Part shown: in pieces, positions 1 through 9,090 of the stretch
Position numbering within the stretch: the first letter of the stretch is position 1
Layout of the letters: each line of letters begins with the position of its first letter
From: SXOA01 sp051004015
GTDB lineage: Bacteria > Planctomycetota > Planctomycetia > Pirellulales > Pirellulaceae
NCBI GenBank assembly: GCA_051004015.1
Contig: JBPCKT010000157.1
Location: forward strand, 1-64,000
Direction of reading: 5' to 3'
Length of the DNA stretch: 64,000 nucleotides
Translations under genes and position numbers: made by a program
The notes under the pieces: generated by a model
The model's database searches: none
What the model saw: the letters and a program-made list of their open reading frames with translations, nothing else
What the model was told of the DNA's origin: nothing

Positions 1-398
1 AGCGCGTCGCCGCTCCGGCGGGGGCGATTTAGGCTTTTTTTGCCCCCCACCCCGCATTTTGCCCTTGGAATGGCTGCCTGGGCGTGATTTCGCCATGATT
101 CTGGCCTTTGGAAAGCTCCGAGTGCGAGCGCACCGTGTACCCTCTACTCTAATAATCGCAATCCGGGGACAAAACCGGGCGGGAATTCCCGAAAGATTTC
201 GTAACGCCTTGGACAGCTTGTACTTGCGAACTTCGTCAAACCCAACATTGACGCGGGACGCTTTACGGAACAGGGAGGGTCAGCTCGTTTTCCCTTGAGG
301 ATTCCCGACCTCTTGCGAACTGGACACTTAGGCAGTAAGGGCAGTTTTGTATAATAGGCCCTGAGGCGGAGCTCCGGGCGAGGGCCAGGGAGGGCGCT

Positions 399-447
399 GG
401 AGTCCCCCCTGCAGGCGGAAAGGACGACCGCCTGAAGGCGGGACTCC
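399..447. repeat. 20-bp-arm hairpin (REP-like)
   Basis: Arms 399-418 and 428-447 are reverse complements at 18 of 20 positions around a 9-nt loop. There is no T-run, so it is more like a REP-type element than a terminator. Confidence 0.7.
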
Positions 448-750
448 CAATGTGCTCTTTGACAATTTGGTCGTAACAGTAGAAAATGTGCCGCTAAGAG
501 GCTGTGTGATTGTGTCATTGTGTTTGAAAAACAGATTATCAACTCGCTGATACATCCGCCGGAATGGGGTGGGCTGGGGTGTATCAAGAAAGTCGCTGAT
601 TCCGGCCGAGTTGCCGGTGGCGGTGGGGCGGAAGTGCAAGGCGGGCAAGGGGTTGCAACCGCGCGCGTGATACAGGATGTATCAAAACACGAGCGCGAAA
701 ACCGGTATCACCGCCGACAAAAAGAGCTTATAACTGCCGGAAGTTTTGGT

Positions 751-893
751 GAATCAAAACCGTCTAAAAAGCGGGTGATGAATCAAGACTTACGGCAAGG
801 CCCCAAGGTGGAAGATGCTCGCCCATCACGAGTTCGGTTGATTCACGCGGGCGTAAGTTTTGCAAAAGCAAAGCTTGTGAATCATGAATCAAA
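751..893. repeat. TGAATCA module, copy 1
   Basis: In order: GTGAATCAAAA-type box at about 750, GAATCAAGACTTACGGC at 782-798, an inverted arm at 839-858 (reverse complement ACTTACG...GTGAATCA), and TTGTGAATCATGAATCAAA at 875-893. The last 19 bp are identical to 55993-56011, and the order of parts is the same there. Confidence 0.75.
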
Positions 894-940
894 GCACCCG
901 CAAGGGGGGTTATCAAGGGCTTATCGCCGGCGAGCGGCCT

Positions 941-2236
941 CTACTGCCGCTTGTACTTCTCTTCGTACTTCTTCCAGAGTCGTTTGTGGCGGTCGGTGAG
1001 ATCGACCAGGCGGCCCTGGATGTAGGCGGCCGTGACCTGGGTAGGAGTTTCCAGCGGGTCGCCGGTGGTGATGATCAGGGTGGCGTCTTTGCCGGCGGCC
1101 AGGGAGCCGACGCGGTCCGCCACGCCGAGGATTTCGGCCGGCGAGAGGGTGATGCTGCGGAGGGCTTCGCTCTCGGGGAGGCCGTAGGCGGCTGCGGTGG
1201 CGGCGTGGTAGGGGAGGTTGCGGACGTTGGAAGCCCCGAAGCGGCCGGCGCTGGAGATGCAGAACTTGATCCCCGCCTCATGCAGCCGGGCGGGGAGCGC
1301 GTAGGAGGCATCGTAGTCGTCCCCCCGCCGCCGAGGGACGCGGTAGACGCCGGCGACCACAACCGGGATGTTGTGCTTCTTGAGGAGCGAAGCACAACGG
1401 GGAGCGTCATACCCGCCGTGCAGGATGACCTTCACCTTCTCCTGATCCGCGAAGGCGACGGCGGCCTGGATGGCCATCAGCTCGTCGGCATGAATGACGA
1501 CCGGCAGCTTGCCGGCCAGCACCGGCTGCAGGGCTTCCCAGCGGGCGTCGAGCGGATAGTTCGGGTCCGCCTTGCGACTGGCGGCATAGGCCCGGGCATC
1601 GGCAAAAGTCTCGCGGAGTTTGGTCACTACCTCATCCGGCTTCGTCGCCGGCGGTTCCTCGTCATCAAAACTGCGGCCGCGAGCGACCCGCGGCCACTCC
1701 AAATGCATCGCCGCCTCCGGCAACAGGGCCATCTCTTCCCAAGTCCAGCCATCAAGCTGAATGACGGCGCTCTTGCCGGAGATGAGACCGCCATGTGGAG
1801 CAGTGAGAGCCAGCAGCACGCCGTTGCTGCGAGTGACGGGAATGATTTCGCTATCGGGATTGACCGCCACGATCGCCTTGACGTTGGGATTGATCTGGCC
1901 AATCTCCTGTACGTCCACCGTCGCGCGGACGGAGTTGATTTCCACGAGACCGATGTCGGTCCAGGCATCAAACAGCGACGGATAGACATGCTTCCCCTCC
2001 AGATCGATCTTCTCCGCCCCTTCAGGAATGGCGACCTCTTTGCCGAGGGCGACGATCTTCCCCTTGTCGAAGAGGATCGTGCCGCGGTCGATCACGTCGC
2101 CGCTGACGGGATGGATGACCACATTGGTAAGTGCAATCGGCTTCTCCTGCGGCTTGCCGGGGACTTCGGGATTGGCGAAGGCACTGGCGGTGAGGAGGAG
2201 ACAGAAGGAAGCGATGAAGGAAGGAAGATTTTTCAT
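941..2236 (-). CDS. Secreted amidohydrolase-like protein lacking the HxH metal motif
   Basis: A 431-residue protein with a signal peptide (MKNLPSFIASFCLLLTASAFA) followed by an imidazolonepropionase/dihydroorotase-like fold. The N-terminal beta strand segment 'GKIVALGKEVAIPEGAEKI' and the C-terminal 'AGKDATLIITTGDPLE' are typical of the family. The spot that normally reads DxHxH is 'SLFDAWTDIG', so the first metal ligands are missing; histidines in VIHADE and ILHGG remain. The start at 2236 was chosen because it directly precedes the signal peptide; the frame stays open to 2437 but that part looks non-coding. It follows the double amidohydrolase at 2403-5696 on the same strand, probably as one operon. 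Catalytic activity is doubtful; a binding or structural role beside its neighbour is inference. Confidence 0.85.
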   Translation of the reverse strand: MKNLPSFIASFCLLLTASAFANPEVPGKPQEKPIALTNVVIHPVSGDVIDRGTILFDKGKIVALGKEVAIPEGAEKIDLEGKHVYPSLFDAWTDIGLVEINSVRATVDVQEIGQINPNVKAIVAVNPDSEIIPVTRSNGVLLALTAPHGGLISGKSAVIQLDGWTWEEMALLPEAAMHLEWPRVARGRSFDDEEPPATKPDEVVTKLRETFADARAYAASRKADPNYPLDARWEALQPVLAGKLPVVIHADELMAIQAAVAFADQEKVKVILHGGYDAPRCASLLKKHNIPVVVAGVYRVPRRRGDDYDASYALPARLHEAGIKFCISSAGRFGASNVRNLPYHAATAAAYGLPESEALRSITLSPAEILGVADRVGSLAAGKDATLIITTGDPLETPTQVTAAYIQGRLVDLTDRHKRLWKKYEEKYKRQ

Positions 2237-2273
2237 GGGAAGTAGAGTCAACGGGATGCAAGCGGGGATTTTT

Positions 2274-2377
2274 GAACAGAAGGTAACGAAGGGGGAGAAA
2301 GGCGGCGGAGATGGCAAGGTGTACTTCAGCATCATCTTCGTCTGCCTTTCTTCGTTCCCTTTGTTTCCTTCTGTTCC
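2274..2377. repeat. 9-bp-periodic GAACAGAAGG repeats, opposing pair
   Basis: At 2274-2292 the plus strand carries a 19-nt unit GAACAGAAGGTAACGAAGG. At 2350-2377 the minus strand carries a longer version with an added AAACAAAGG block. A near-copy (26 of 28) lies in the coding region at 3851-3878. Confidence 0.75.
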
Positions 2378-2402
2378 ATCTTGAATTCGTTTTGTATTGG
2401 TT

Positions 2403-5400
2403 TTAGTGATCGTGGGTATGACCATGACAGAATTCATCGTGCCGCGGCCAGAGGTCGGATTCGTCGTCGGTCTTGTCCTTGCCGTCGCCGGAGTCCTGGC
2501 CGGACTCGAGCACTTTGCGGATCAGGGCGGTTCGCATCTTGTCACGCTCGGAGCGGCCGGCCTGGTCCTCGGCGCGGTCAAAATACTTGCGGCCGTCGAT
2601 CCAAGTCTGCTCGCAGCGGGACAGGGTCGAGAGGGGCGAGCTACTCCAGAGGACGAAGTCCGCTTGCTTGCCGGGCTCCAGCGAGCCGACGTACTGCTCG
2701 ATGCGAAGCTGCCTGGCCGGATTGAGCGTGACGAACTTGAGGGCCTCCTCCTCGGGGACGCCGCCGTACTTCACCGCCTTGGCGGCTTCGTGATTGAGGT
2801 GCCGGGCCAGCTCGTCGTCGTCGGAGTTGAAGGAGACAACGACCCCCGCCTTGTGCATCAGCGAACCGTTGTAGGGGATGGAATCCCAGACCTCGAACTT
2901 GTAAGCCCACCAGTCGGAGAAGGAGGAGCCCATCGCCCCGTGTTTGGCCATCGCGTCGGCAACTTTGTAGCCTTCCAGGATGTGCTGCAGCGTGCCGATG
3001 CGGATCTTGTGGTCATCGCAAACCCGGATCAGCGCCAGGATTTCATCCTGCCGGTAGCTGTGGCAATGGATCCACCGCTTGCCGCCGACGACCTCGGCCA
3101 GAGCGTCGAGTTCCAGGTCTTTCCGCGGCGGCAGGCCGGTGTGCTCGGCAGCCCATTTCTCCTGCTGCTTCTGGTAGTCCTTGGCGGTGGAGAAAGCGTC
3201 GCGGATGATCTGCTCCACCCCCATGCGGCTCTGAGGATAGCGGGTGGTGAACTTCTCTCCCCAGTTGCTCTGTTTGACGTTTTCGCCAAGGGCGAACTTG
3301 ACGCCCGGCGGTGCTTCCTTGAACTTCAGCTCCTCGCTCGGCAGGCCCCAGCGGAGCTTGATCACCTGGTTCTGCCCGCCGATGGGATTCGCCGAGCCGT
3401 GCAGGATGTTGGCACTCGTGACGCCGCCCGCAAGCTGGCGATAGATGGTGATGTCGTTGGCGTCCACGAAGTCGCCGATGCGAACCTCCGCCGTGATGGC
3501 CTGCGTCCCTTCGTTGACGCCGCCGTCGGTCGCCATGTGCGAGTGGCAATCTATAATGCCCGGCGTGAGGTGTTTTCCCGCGGCATCGATGACGATTGCC
3601 CCCTCGGGAATCGCGACCTCCTTGCCAACTGCCGTGATTTTTCCCTCTTGAACCAGCAGCGTGGCCGCCTCGATTTTTCCAGCCGGGCCGCTGGTCCAGA
3701 TGATGGCGTTCTTGATGGCCAGAACCTTCGGCTGCTCGGGCTGGGCAACTCGACCGAAATCGCCCAGCGGATAGTTCACCGGATACAGCGCCGGCGTCTC
3801 GGGTTTGGGTTCCTTTTTCTTCCCGCCCTTCTTCCCGTCCTCCGCCTTCCCTTCGTTTCCTTTGTTCCCTTCTGTTCCTTCCTCTTCCTTCTTCTCACCA
3901 ATCTTCAGCTCCTTTACCGCCGACTTGTCTCCTTCCGGCTCTTCCTTTTTGTCTTCCTCGTCTTCGTCCTCCTTGTCCTTCGCCGTCGGCCCGGCGGTTT
4001 GCTCGGCTTTGACGGTCTCCTGCACGCCATCGGACCAGAGTATGCTGCCGAGCCAGGTCTTTTTCCCCTCGGGCGGAAAGGCGACGACCACGCTCAGCCG
4101 GGCGACCCCGTCATGGCCGAAGACCTTGCCTTCAAACGTCAGATGAAGCTGCGATTCGCGGAGGCTGACCTTGGACAGCTTGACTTCATCCTTCTTGTCC
4201 GCGCCATCGGCATCGCGGCGGATCGTCCCTTGCAGCGATTTGACCGAACCCTTGAGCTGCACGACGGCTTTGGCGAAGCGCCCGTCAGCTCCGCCCAGCT
4301 CGATTGCCCATGTGCCGCGGACATCGGTCTTGGGATCCGGCGCGTGTTCATAGCGGCGTCCGTCGACCCAGGTTTCCAAGATCTTCGTCTTTTTGGCGAA
4401 CAGATCGCCGTCCGTCACCACCAGGTTGGCCGCTTTGCCTGGTGCAATCGAGCCGAGTCGACTTTCAGCGCCAACGAGCACGGCCGGAGTGACGGTCATG
4501 GCTTTAAGAGCGCCGTCTGCCGACAATCCCCGCTCCACGGCTCGCCGCACATTCGGCAGGAACGCGGCGGCGTCTTTCAGTCCGTATGTTGTCAGGGCGA
4601 ACTTCACGCCCGCTTTCTCCAGGCGAGCGGGATTCTCGGGAGCGTGGTCCCAGTGCATCAATTCTTCCAGCGAGACATCGAGCGACTCTTCTACCGTCCC
4701 CACTTTCGGCGGCCGAGGGAAGTTGACCGGCAGAATGATGGTCCGCCCGGATGCTTTCACGAGGTCCAGCCGCCGATACTCCCGCCCACTGCCGCGGATG
4801 ATGATGGAGAGGCCCAGCTCGCGGGCGAAGCGGTCGGCCCGGTCGAAGAACTGCTCATTCGCGGCGTCGATCATGACCGGCTTCTCGCCCCTCAGATACG
4901 GTGCAAGAGCTGCGAGCGCGTCATTCCGCTCGGGCCGCGAGAGCTTGTTGTCTGCTTTATAAGCCGACCAGGCTTTGCCATACCAATCGGCGTCATAGAA
5001 CGTCTGTCGGGCGAGAGCGACGGCACCCATGGGCGAGTTTGGATAGTCGTCCCGCTCTCGGCTGCGCGCGACGGTCAGGCGGACATGCTGGGCAACGTCG
5101 CTTTGCAGAATGGCCTGCGCCCTTTCCACCCGGCCCGTGCTGACGAGAGCACTCCTTCCTTTGATGATTCCCCCGGCAGGCGCAACGAGCCGGGCGCAGA
5201 TGCCGGCAGCGCGAAATTTGTCGTTCAAGTCGCCATCGATGGTGTAATGCCGAGCCAGGTCAAATTCCGGCGTTACCTGCTCACTCCAGTGGGCGGCTCC
5301 CGAGCGGCGTACCTGGGGTGGGATTTCCATTTCCGTAAACGGGTCGACGAAGCCGGCGTAGACGGTCTTTCCCGGCAAGTCGATGACGCGGGCGTCGGCT

Positions 5401-5696
5401 GGGACGGCCGCACCCTCCGCGGCGGCGAGGATGACGCCATCCTTGAGGACGATGGTCCCCTTCTCAATCAACTTTCCCGGCTCGGGAATGATGCGGACAT
5501 TCGTCAGGGCATAGACGGACGGCGTATGCTCGCGGAGGCCATCGACCGGAGCAGTGGACGCCGGCTCCGCGGCGATATCGACTGCCGAGGCGGCCAGACA
5601 GAGGAAGGAAAGAATGAGGAGAAAATGGAATCTCACGGTGCGTACCTCGGAGCGTCGCTGAGCGGGCGATGAACTTTGACTAGGCAACTCTACCAT
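2403..5696 (-). CDS. Double amidohydrolase, secreted (1,097 aa)
   Basis: Two amidohydrolase modules fused in one secreted chain. Residues about 60-455 form the first: the metal site reads 'GFVDPFTEME' with no histidines, so this half looks inactive. A beta-rich stretch (about 460-555) and a highly charged Glu/Lys linker (about 565-640) follow. Residues about 655-1050 form the second, with an intact 'GIIDCHSHMATDGG' HxH site, 'WIHCHSYRQDEI', 'TLQHILEGY' and 'FNSDDDE', as expected for an active metal hydrolase. The C-terminus is His-rich (HDEFCHGHTHDH). The start at 5696 is ATG; a GTG at 5636 just before the signal peptide (FHFLLILSFLCLAASA) is a good alternative. Imidazolonepropionase-like families of this kind are common in planctomycetes; the substrate is unknown. 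It lies upstream of 941-2236, 167 bp away. Confidence 0.9.
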   Translation of the reverse strand: MVELPSQSSSPAQRRSEVRTVRFHFLLILSFLCLAASAVDIAAEPASTAPVDGLREHTPSVYALTNVRIIPEPGKLIEKGTIVLKDGVILAAAEGAAVPADARVIDLPGKTVYAGFVDPFTEMEIPPQVRRSGAAHWSEQVTPEFDLARHYTIDGDLNDKFRAAGICARLVAPAGGIIKGRSALVSTGRVERAQAILQSDVAQHVRLTVARSRERDDYPNSPMGAVALARQTFYDADWYGKAWSAYKADNKLSRPERNDALAALAPYLRGEKPVMIDAANEQFFDRADRFARELGLSIIIRGSGREYRRLDLVKASGRTIILPVNFPRPPKVGTVEESLDVSLEELMHWDHAPENPARLEKAGVKFALTTYGLKDAAAFLPNVRRAVERGLSADGALKAMTVTPAVLVGAESRLGSIAPGKAANLVVTDGDLFAKKTKILETWVDGRRYEHAPDPKTDVRGTWAIELGGADGRFAKAVVQLKGSVKSLQGTIRRDADGADKKDEVKLSKVSLRESQLHLTFEGKVFGHDGVARLSVVVAFPPEGKKTWLGSILWSDGVQETVKAEQTAGPTAKDKEDEDEEDKKEEPEGDKSAVKELKIGEKKEEEGTEGNKGNEGKAEDGKKGGKKKEPKPETPALYPVNYPLGDFGRVAQPEQPKVLAIKNAIIWTSGPAGKIEAATLLVQEGKITAVGKEVAIPEGAIVIDAAGKHLTPGIIDCHSHMATDGGVNEGTQAITAEVRIGDFVDANDITIYRQLAGGVTSANILHGSANPIGGQNQVIKLRWGLPSEELKFKEAPPGVKFALGENVKQSNWGEKFTTRYPQSRMGVEQIIRDAFSTAKDYQKQQEKWAAEHTGLPPRKDLELDALAEVVGGKRWIHCHSYRQDEILALIRVCDDHKIRIGTLQHILEGYKVADAMAKHGAMGSSFSDWWAYKFEVWDSIPYNGSLMHKAGVVVSFNSDDDELARHLNHEAAKAVKYGGVPEEEALKFVTLNPARQLRIEQYVGSLEPGKQADFVLWSSSPLSTLSRCEQTWIDGRKYFDRAEDQAGRSERDKMRTALIRKVLESGQDSGDGKDKTDDESDLWPRHDEFCHGHTHDH
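3851..3878 (-). repeat. GAACAGAAGG repeat inside a coding linker
   Basis: The minus strand reads GGAACAGAAGGGAACAAAGG and continues with the same 9-bp period. It encodes GTEGNKGNE in the charged linker of the double amidohydrolase and matches the intergenic copy at 2350-2377 at 26 of 28 positions. Confidence 0.8.
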
Positions 5697-5806
5697 GCCG
5701 ACAGCCGGTTTTCAGCCCGCAAAACGGTCGCAAATCCCTGTATCCCCATAAGCGACGCCCTATTACATTGAAGGGCCGATTCGACCCTCCTTTCCACGGT
5801 TCCCTC

Positions 5807-7162
5807 ATGGCCAAAAAACTCCTGTCCGCGCTCCTTCTCGTCTTGGTTCTGCCCGGCCTTTTGTTGGCGGAGGGAGCCTTGCCCGTGGTGGCGACTCCGG
5901 CGACCGCGCTGGCGGATTACGTTGGCAAGAAGGACGACAGTTACAAATGGTTCAAGCGGAGCGAAGGGGAATTCGGCACCACCAAGTACGTGGAAATCAT
6001 CCTTACATCGCAGACGTGGAAGGATATCGTCTGGAAGCATCAGCTCTTTATTCTGAAGCCGGAGAAGTGCAACGTGGCGTCGAAGCACGCGCTGCTGTTT
6101 ATTACCGGAGGCGGGTGGAAAGACGAATTGGCCCTGCCTGGGGAAAGCAAGCTGCCGCGGGAAGCGCCACTCTTCGCCGAGATGGCGAATAGGCTGCAAA
6201 CGCCCATCGCGATCCTGTTGCACGTCCCCCAGCAGCCGATATTTGATGGAAAGAAAGAAGACCAGGCCATCGCCTACACGTTCTCGCAGTATCTCAAGAC
6301 CGAGGATCCCACCTGGCCGCTGCTGATGCCGATGGTGAAGAGCACCGTCCGCGGGATGGACGCGACGCAGGCAGTAGCGAAGAGCGAATGGAACCTGGGC
6401 ATCGATACTTTCACGGTGAGCGGGGCCAGCAAACGGGGCTGGACGACCTGGCTGACCGGAGCCGCCGACAAGCGGGCGACCGCGCTGGCTCCGATGGTCA
6501 TCGACACGCTGCAGATGGATAAGCAGATTGATTTGCAGAAGCTGTCCTTTGGCGACCTGAGCGAGGAAATCGGCGACTACAAAGAGCAGGGCCTCGACAA
6601 AGTCGTGAACACCCCGAAGGGACAAAACCTGCTGAAAATTGTCGACCCCTACCGCTACCGTGCGGCCTTCACACAGCCCAAACTAATCATCCTGGGAACC
6701 AACGATCCGTATTGGCCGCTCGACGCGCTCAATCTTTATTACGACGACCTACCAGGAGAGAAGTACATTCTCTACTGCCCCAACAACGTCCACGGACTCA
6801 AGGACTATCCGCGGATCTTCGGCAGCCTGAATGCACTGCATCACAAGATCACCGACCACAAGCGGCTCCCCAAGCTGAAGTGGGACTTCGCGGAGGCTGA
6901 CGGCAAACTGACCTTGCAAGTCAGCAGCGACATGAAGCCGGCCAAGGTTTCCACCTGGAGCACTTCCGCCGGCACCCGGGATTTTCGCAAGAGCGAATGG
7001 AAGTCGTCCGAATCGGAGGCCGCTGGCGATAAGTACGTCTGCACGCTGCCCGTTCCCAGCCAGGGCTATGCCGCCATGTTTGCCGAAGCGGTATTTGAGG
7101 AAGAAGGGGAAATGCCGTACTTCTTCTCGACGAATCTGCGGATTGTGGGAGGGAAGAAATAG
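5807..7162 (+). CDS. PqaA-family alpha/beta hydrolase, secreted
   Basis: A 451-residue protein related to the PhoPQ-activated pathogenicity-related (PqaA) family. It starts with a signal peptide (MAKKLLSALLLVLVLPGLLL). A likely catalytic triad can be read: serine in 'VSGASKRGWTT' (about residue 208), aspartate in 'GTNDPYWP' (about 299) and histidine in 'NNVHGL' (about 328). The C-terminal 100 residues look like a beta domain. The upstream ATG at 5768 is in frame but adds a stretch without signal character, so 5807 is preferred. It runs divergently from the double amidohydrolase; the 110-bp gap must hold both promoters. Substrate unknown. Confidence 0.88.
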   Translation: MAKKLLSALLLVLVLPGLLLAEGALPVVATPATALADYVGKKDDSYKWFKRSEGEFGTTKYVEIILTSQTWKDIVWKHQLFILKPEKCNVASKHALLFITGGGWKDELALPGESKLPREAPLFAEMANRLQTPIAILLHVPQQPIFDGKKEDQAIAYTFSQYLKTEDPTWPLLMPMVKSTVRGMDATQAVAKSEWNLGIDTFTVSGASKRGWTTWLTGAADKRATALAPMVIDTLQMDKQIDLQKLSFGDLSEEIGDYKEQGLDKVVNTPKGQNLLKIVDPYRYRAAFTQPKLIILGTNDPYWPLDALNLYYDDLPGEKYILYCPNNVHGLKDYPRIFGSLNALHHKITDHKRLPKLKWDFAEADGKLTLQVSSDMKPAKVSTWSTSAGTRDFRKSEWKSSESEAAGDKYVCTLPVPSQGYAAMFAEAVFEEEGEMPYFFSTNLRIVGGKK

Positions 7163-7172
7163 CGGCCTTTCG

Positions 7173-7937
7173 TTAGATTGCCACCGCGTTCTTCTCCGTA
7201 ATCGCCTCCACCTGGAATCGTGCCAAAGCCGACTCTTGCAGCTTGAGCTTGGCCGCTTCCCAGGCAAAGAAGGGGAAGTAGCTGCCGAAGAGGATGCGTT
7301 CCAGCGGCACCGATTTGAGCAAGCGTGTAATGCCAGCGATCCCTTCGAGAGTCGCGATGTCGAAGGAAACGCCCGCGGCGGAGAGCTTGTCGACCAGATC
7401 GGGGCGAAGAGGCATCAGGCCGTTGAGGATGACGAGGCGGAGCGCTGGATGCTGCTTCATTATGGCCGCCAGCGGAGCGGCATCGACGTCGGGAACCTCC
7501 AACAGCGGGTGTTGGGTGCGGGGGTCTTCCATCCGAATCGCTAGTTGGACGATGAGATTCTGCTCGGCGGCTGCGGCGATGAGAGCGGCGAAGTCGGGGT
7601 CGTCGAGCTTGTAACCGTGGTAATTGGGATGGAGGCGGATGCCGGGCATCTTGTGGATCACTGCGCAGCGGCGGAGGTCCTCTTTCCAGTCGGGCAGCTT
7701 GGGATTGATTGCGCCCAAGGGAACCAGCAGCGGCTTCTCGCCGCCGCCGTGCGTTTTGCATTCCTCCGCCAGCCGCGAATTGACGGCCGCGATATCCTTG
7801 TGGAGCAGCGCGTCAAAACTCCCGCACCAGGCTTGCATGACGCCGCCTTTGCGGAGCTTTTCCACCAGGGCCGGCGTTTCATCGCCCGGCAGTCGACGGA
7901 AAGGCCAGCGGGAGAGATAGACGTTGACGTCGATCAT
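7173..7937 (-). CDS. Amidohydrolase_2-like protein lacking HxH
   Basis: A 254-residue TIM-barrel protein of the amidohydrolase_2 group. It keeps 'GIRLHPNYHGYKLDD', typical of the family, but the N-terminal site is 'DVNVYLSRWPFRRL' instead of DxHxH, and the C-terminal aspartate position reads 'LFGSYFPFF'. It overlaps its upstream partner (7934-8719) by 4 bp (ATGA), so the two are translationally coupled. A likely reading is an inactive or differently built subunit paired with an active one; this is inference. Confidence 0.85.
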   Translation of the reverse strand: MIDVNVYLSRWPFRRLPGDETPALVEKLRKGGVMQAWCGSFDALLHKDIAAVNSRLAEECKTHGGGEKPLLVPLGAINPKLPDWKEDLRRCAVIHKMPGIRLHPNYHGYKLDDPDFAALIAAAAEQNLIVQLAIRMEDPRTQHPLLEVPDVDAAPLAAIMKQHPALRLVILNGLMPLRPDLVDKLSAAGVSFDIATLEGIAGITRLLKSVPLERILFGSYFPFFAWEAAKLKLQESALARFQVEAITEKNAVAI

Positions 7938-8719
7938 GGCTTCACTCCCTTCGCCTCGAGAATCGGCAGCATCATCCGCTTCAGATTCTCTCCCAGAATG
8001 GCGACCTTGGCCGCGGCCGTGATGTTGGCCGAATAGACCTTGCCGAGCTGCGAGGCAAAACTACGGCCGCCGATATCGCTGCCGTAGATGATCCGCTCGT
8101 GCCCGAGCTCGCGAACGGCCATTTCCACAAAGCCGGCCGTCGGGTCGGAACCGCCGAGGTCGCTGGAGAGGTTCTTCACATCACGGACGACGCGTAGTCC
8201 TCGCTCCCAATCTCCGCCTGTATGACCGCAAATCATGGGGACGTTGGGATGCCTGCCGGCAAGCTCGACGAGGTCCATCGGCGTGGATTCGCCGGGGAGA
8301 TTTCCGCCAACCTTGAGCCAAGTGTGCTGAAAGATGACCGCCTTGAGTTCCGCGGCCCGGCGGATGATGCTGTCGAGCCGCTTGTCGTTGGCCCGCACCG
8401 CTACCCAAAGTTTGATCCCGACCATCGGCCCATCTTTGACGCAGCGGTCGAGCTCCTTCAGGCTTTCGTCCTCATGCTTTGGGTTCAAATACACAAATCC
8501 GAAGGCCCGATGGTGCCAGTGTGCCAGCGCCTGAATCACCTGGTCATTCTGGCGGCGGAATTCATCCGGAGTCGGATCGTTCGCCCACGGCATCCCCATG
8601 TAGAACACCAGCCGCTTCACCCCCATGCGGTCGGCGATTTCCATGATCTGCGAGATCCGCTCGTCGGGCGTTTTGCCGTCTACGCCGGAGAGGTGACAGT
8701 GCAGGTCCCAGATTTCCAT
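7934..8719 (-). CDS. Amidohydrolase_2 family metal-dependent hydrolase
   Basis: A 261-residue cytoplasmic protein. The canonical HxH is at residues 7-9 (MEIWDLHCHLSG), with further ligand positions in 'IFQHTWLK', 'ICGHTGGDWE' and 'IYGSDIGG'. The ATG at 8719 puts HxH in the usual place close to the N-terminus; the longer frame to 8839 lacks family similarity. It is coupled to 7173-7937 and preceded by a small ORF at 8733-8939. The substrate cannot be told from sequence; relatives include decarboxylases and hydrolases of small aromatic or lactone compounds. Confidence 0.9.
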   Translation of the reverse strand: MEIWDLHCHLSGVDGKTPDERISQIMEIADRMGVKRLVFYMGMPWANDPTPDEFRRQNDQVIQALAHWHHRAFGFVYLNPKHEDESLKELDRCVKDGPMVGIKLWVAVRANDKRLDSIIRRAAELKAVIFQHTWLKVGGNLPGESTPMDLVELAGRHPNVPMICGHTGGDWERGLRVVRDVKNLSSDLGGSDPTAGFVEMAVRELGHERIIYGSDIGGRSFASQLGKVYSANITAAAKVAILGENLKRMMLPILEAKGVKP

Positions 8720-8732
8720 GCGATGTTTCGCT

Positions 8733-8939
8733 TTATTGATCGGAGCTTGGTTTCGGGGACTCTTTGTCGCTCGGAACTCTGCCGACAAACTTGCCAACCT
8801 CTTCCGCGCTGAGGACGGGACCATTGTCGTCAGCAGCATCCTTCTCTCTAAGTCGAATAAGCCGCACAGGCATTTGGGCCCTGCGCGCCATTGTCTGTTC
8901 CACGGTTTCCTCTTTGTCCTTGTTTTGTGGATGGTTCAT
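8733..8939 (-). CDS. Small charged hypothetical protein
   Basis: A 68-residue frame starting MNHPQNKDKEETVEQTMARR. It is rich in Lys, Glu, Arg and Asp with no membrane segment, and ends 13 bp before the start of the active amidohydrolase on the same strand. Its position suggests the first gene of that operon. A TTG at 8954 is an alternative start. No family recognised; it may be chance. Confidence 0.4.
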   Translation of the reverse strand: MNHPQNKDKEETVEQTMARRAQMPVRLIRLREKDAADDNGPVLSAEEVGKFVGRVPSDKESPKPSSDQ

Positions 8940-9049
8940 GGAATCAGTATACAACAGCAGATGAGCACTCCGTTGTGGAACCTGAAACCATCAGCCGATA
9001 TTGATTTGTGAGTTTACACGGCATAAGCTGGCGAGTGATTTGCAGTAAC

Positions 9050-9074
9050 GGACGGCCTTGGAAGGCCATCTTAC
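9050..9074. repeat. GGCCTTCC hairpin repeat, copy 1
   Basis: Matches 34364-34388 at 23 of 25 positions and contains the small palindrome GGCCTTGGAAGGCC. It lies just upstream of the DUF1501 start at 9091. Confidence 0.7.
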
Positions 9075-9090
9075 GATTAACGAAAGGATC

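Larger units (their letters stand above)
1..940. other. Non-coding region with hairpin and TGAATCA repeats
   Basis: No open frame here has a recognisable family, signal peptide or good start; the frames present have arginine/proline-rich compositions typical of chance frames in GC-rich DNA. What can be seen is a strong hairpin at 399-447 and a module built on TGAATCA between 751 and 893 that recurs near 55,900. The right edge is the stop codon of a minus-strand amidohydrolase, so this is the downstream side of that operon. Confidence 0.6.

Noticed and set aside
2397..5672. 1,091-residue plus-strand frame
   Set aside because: It is antisense to the double amidohydrolase, which has clear motifs; long opposite frames arise in GC-rich genes by codon bias. 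The same applies to 884-2245, 33148-34395, 13433-14764 and 41244-42407.
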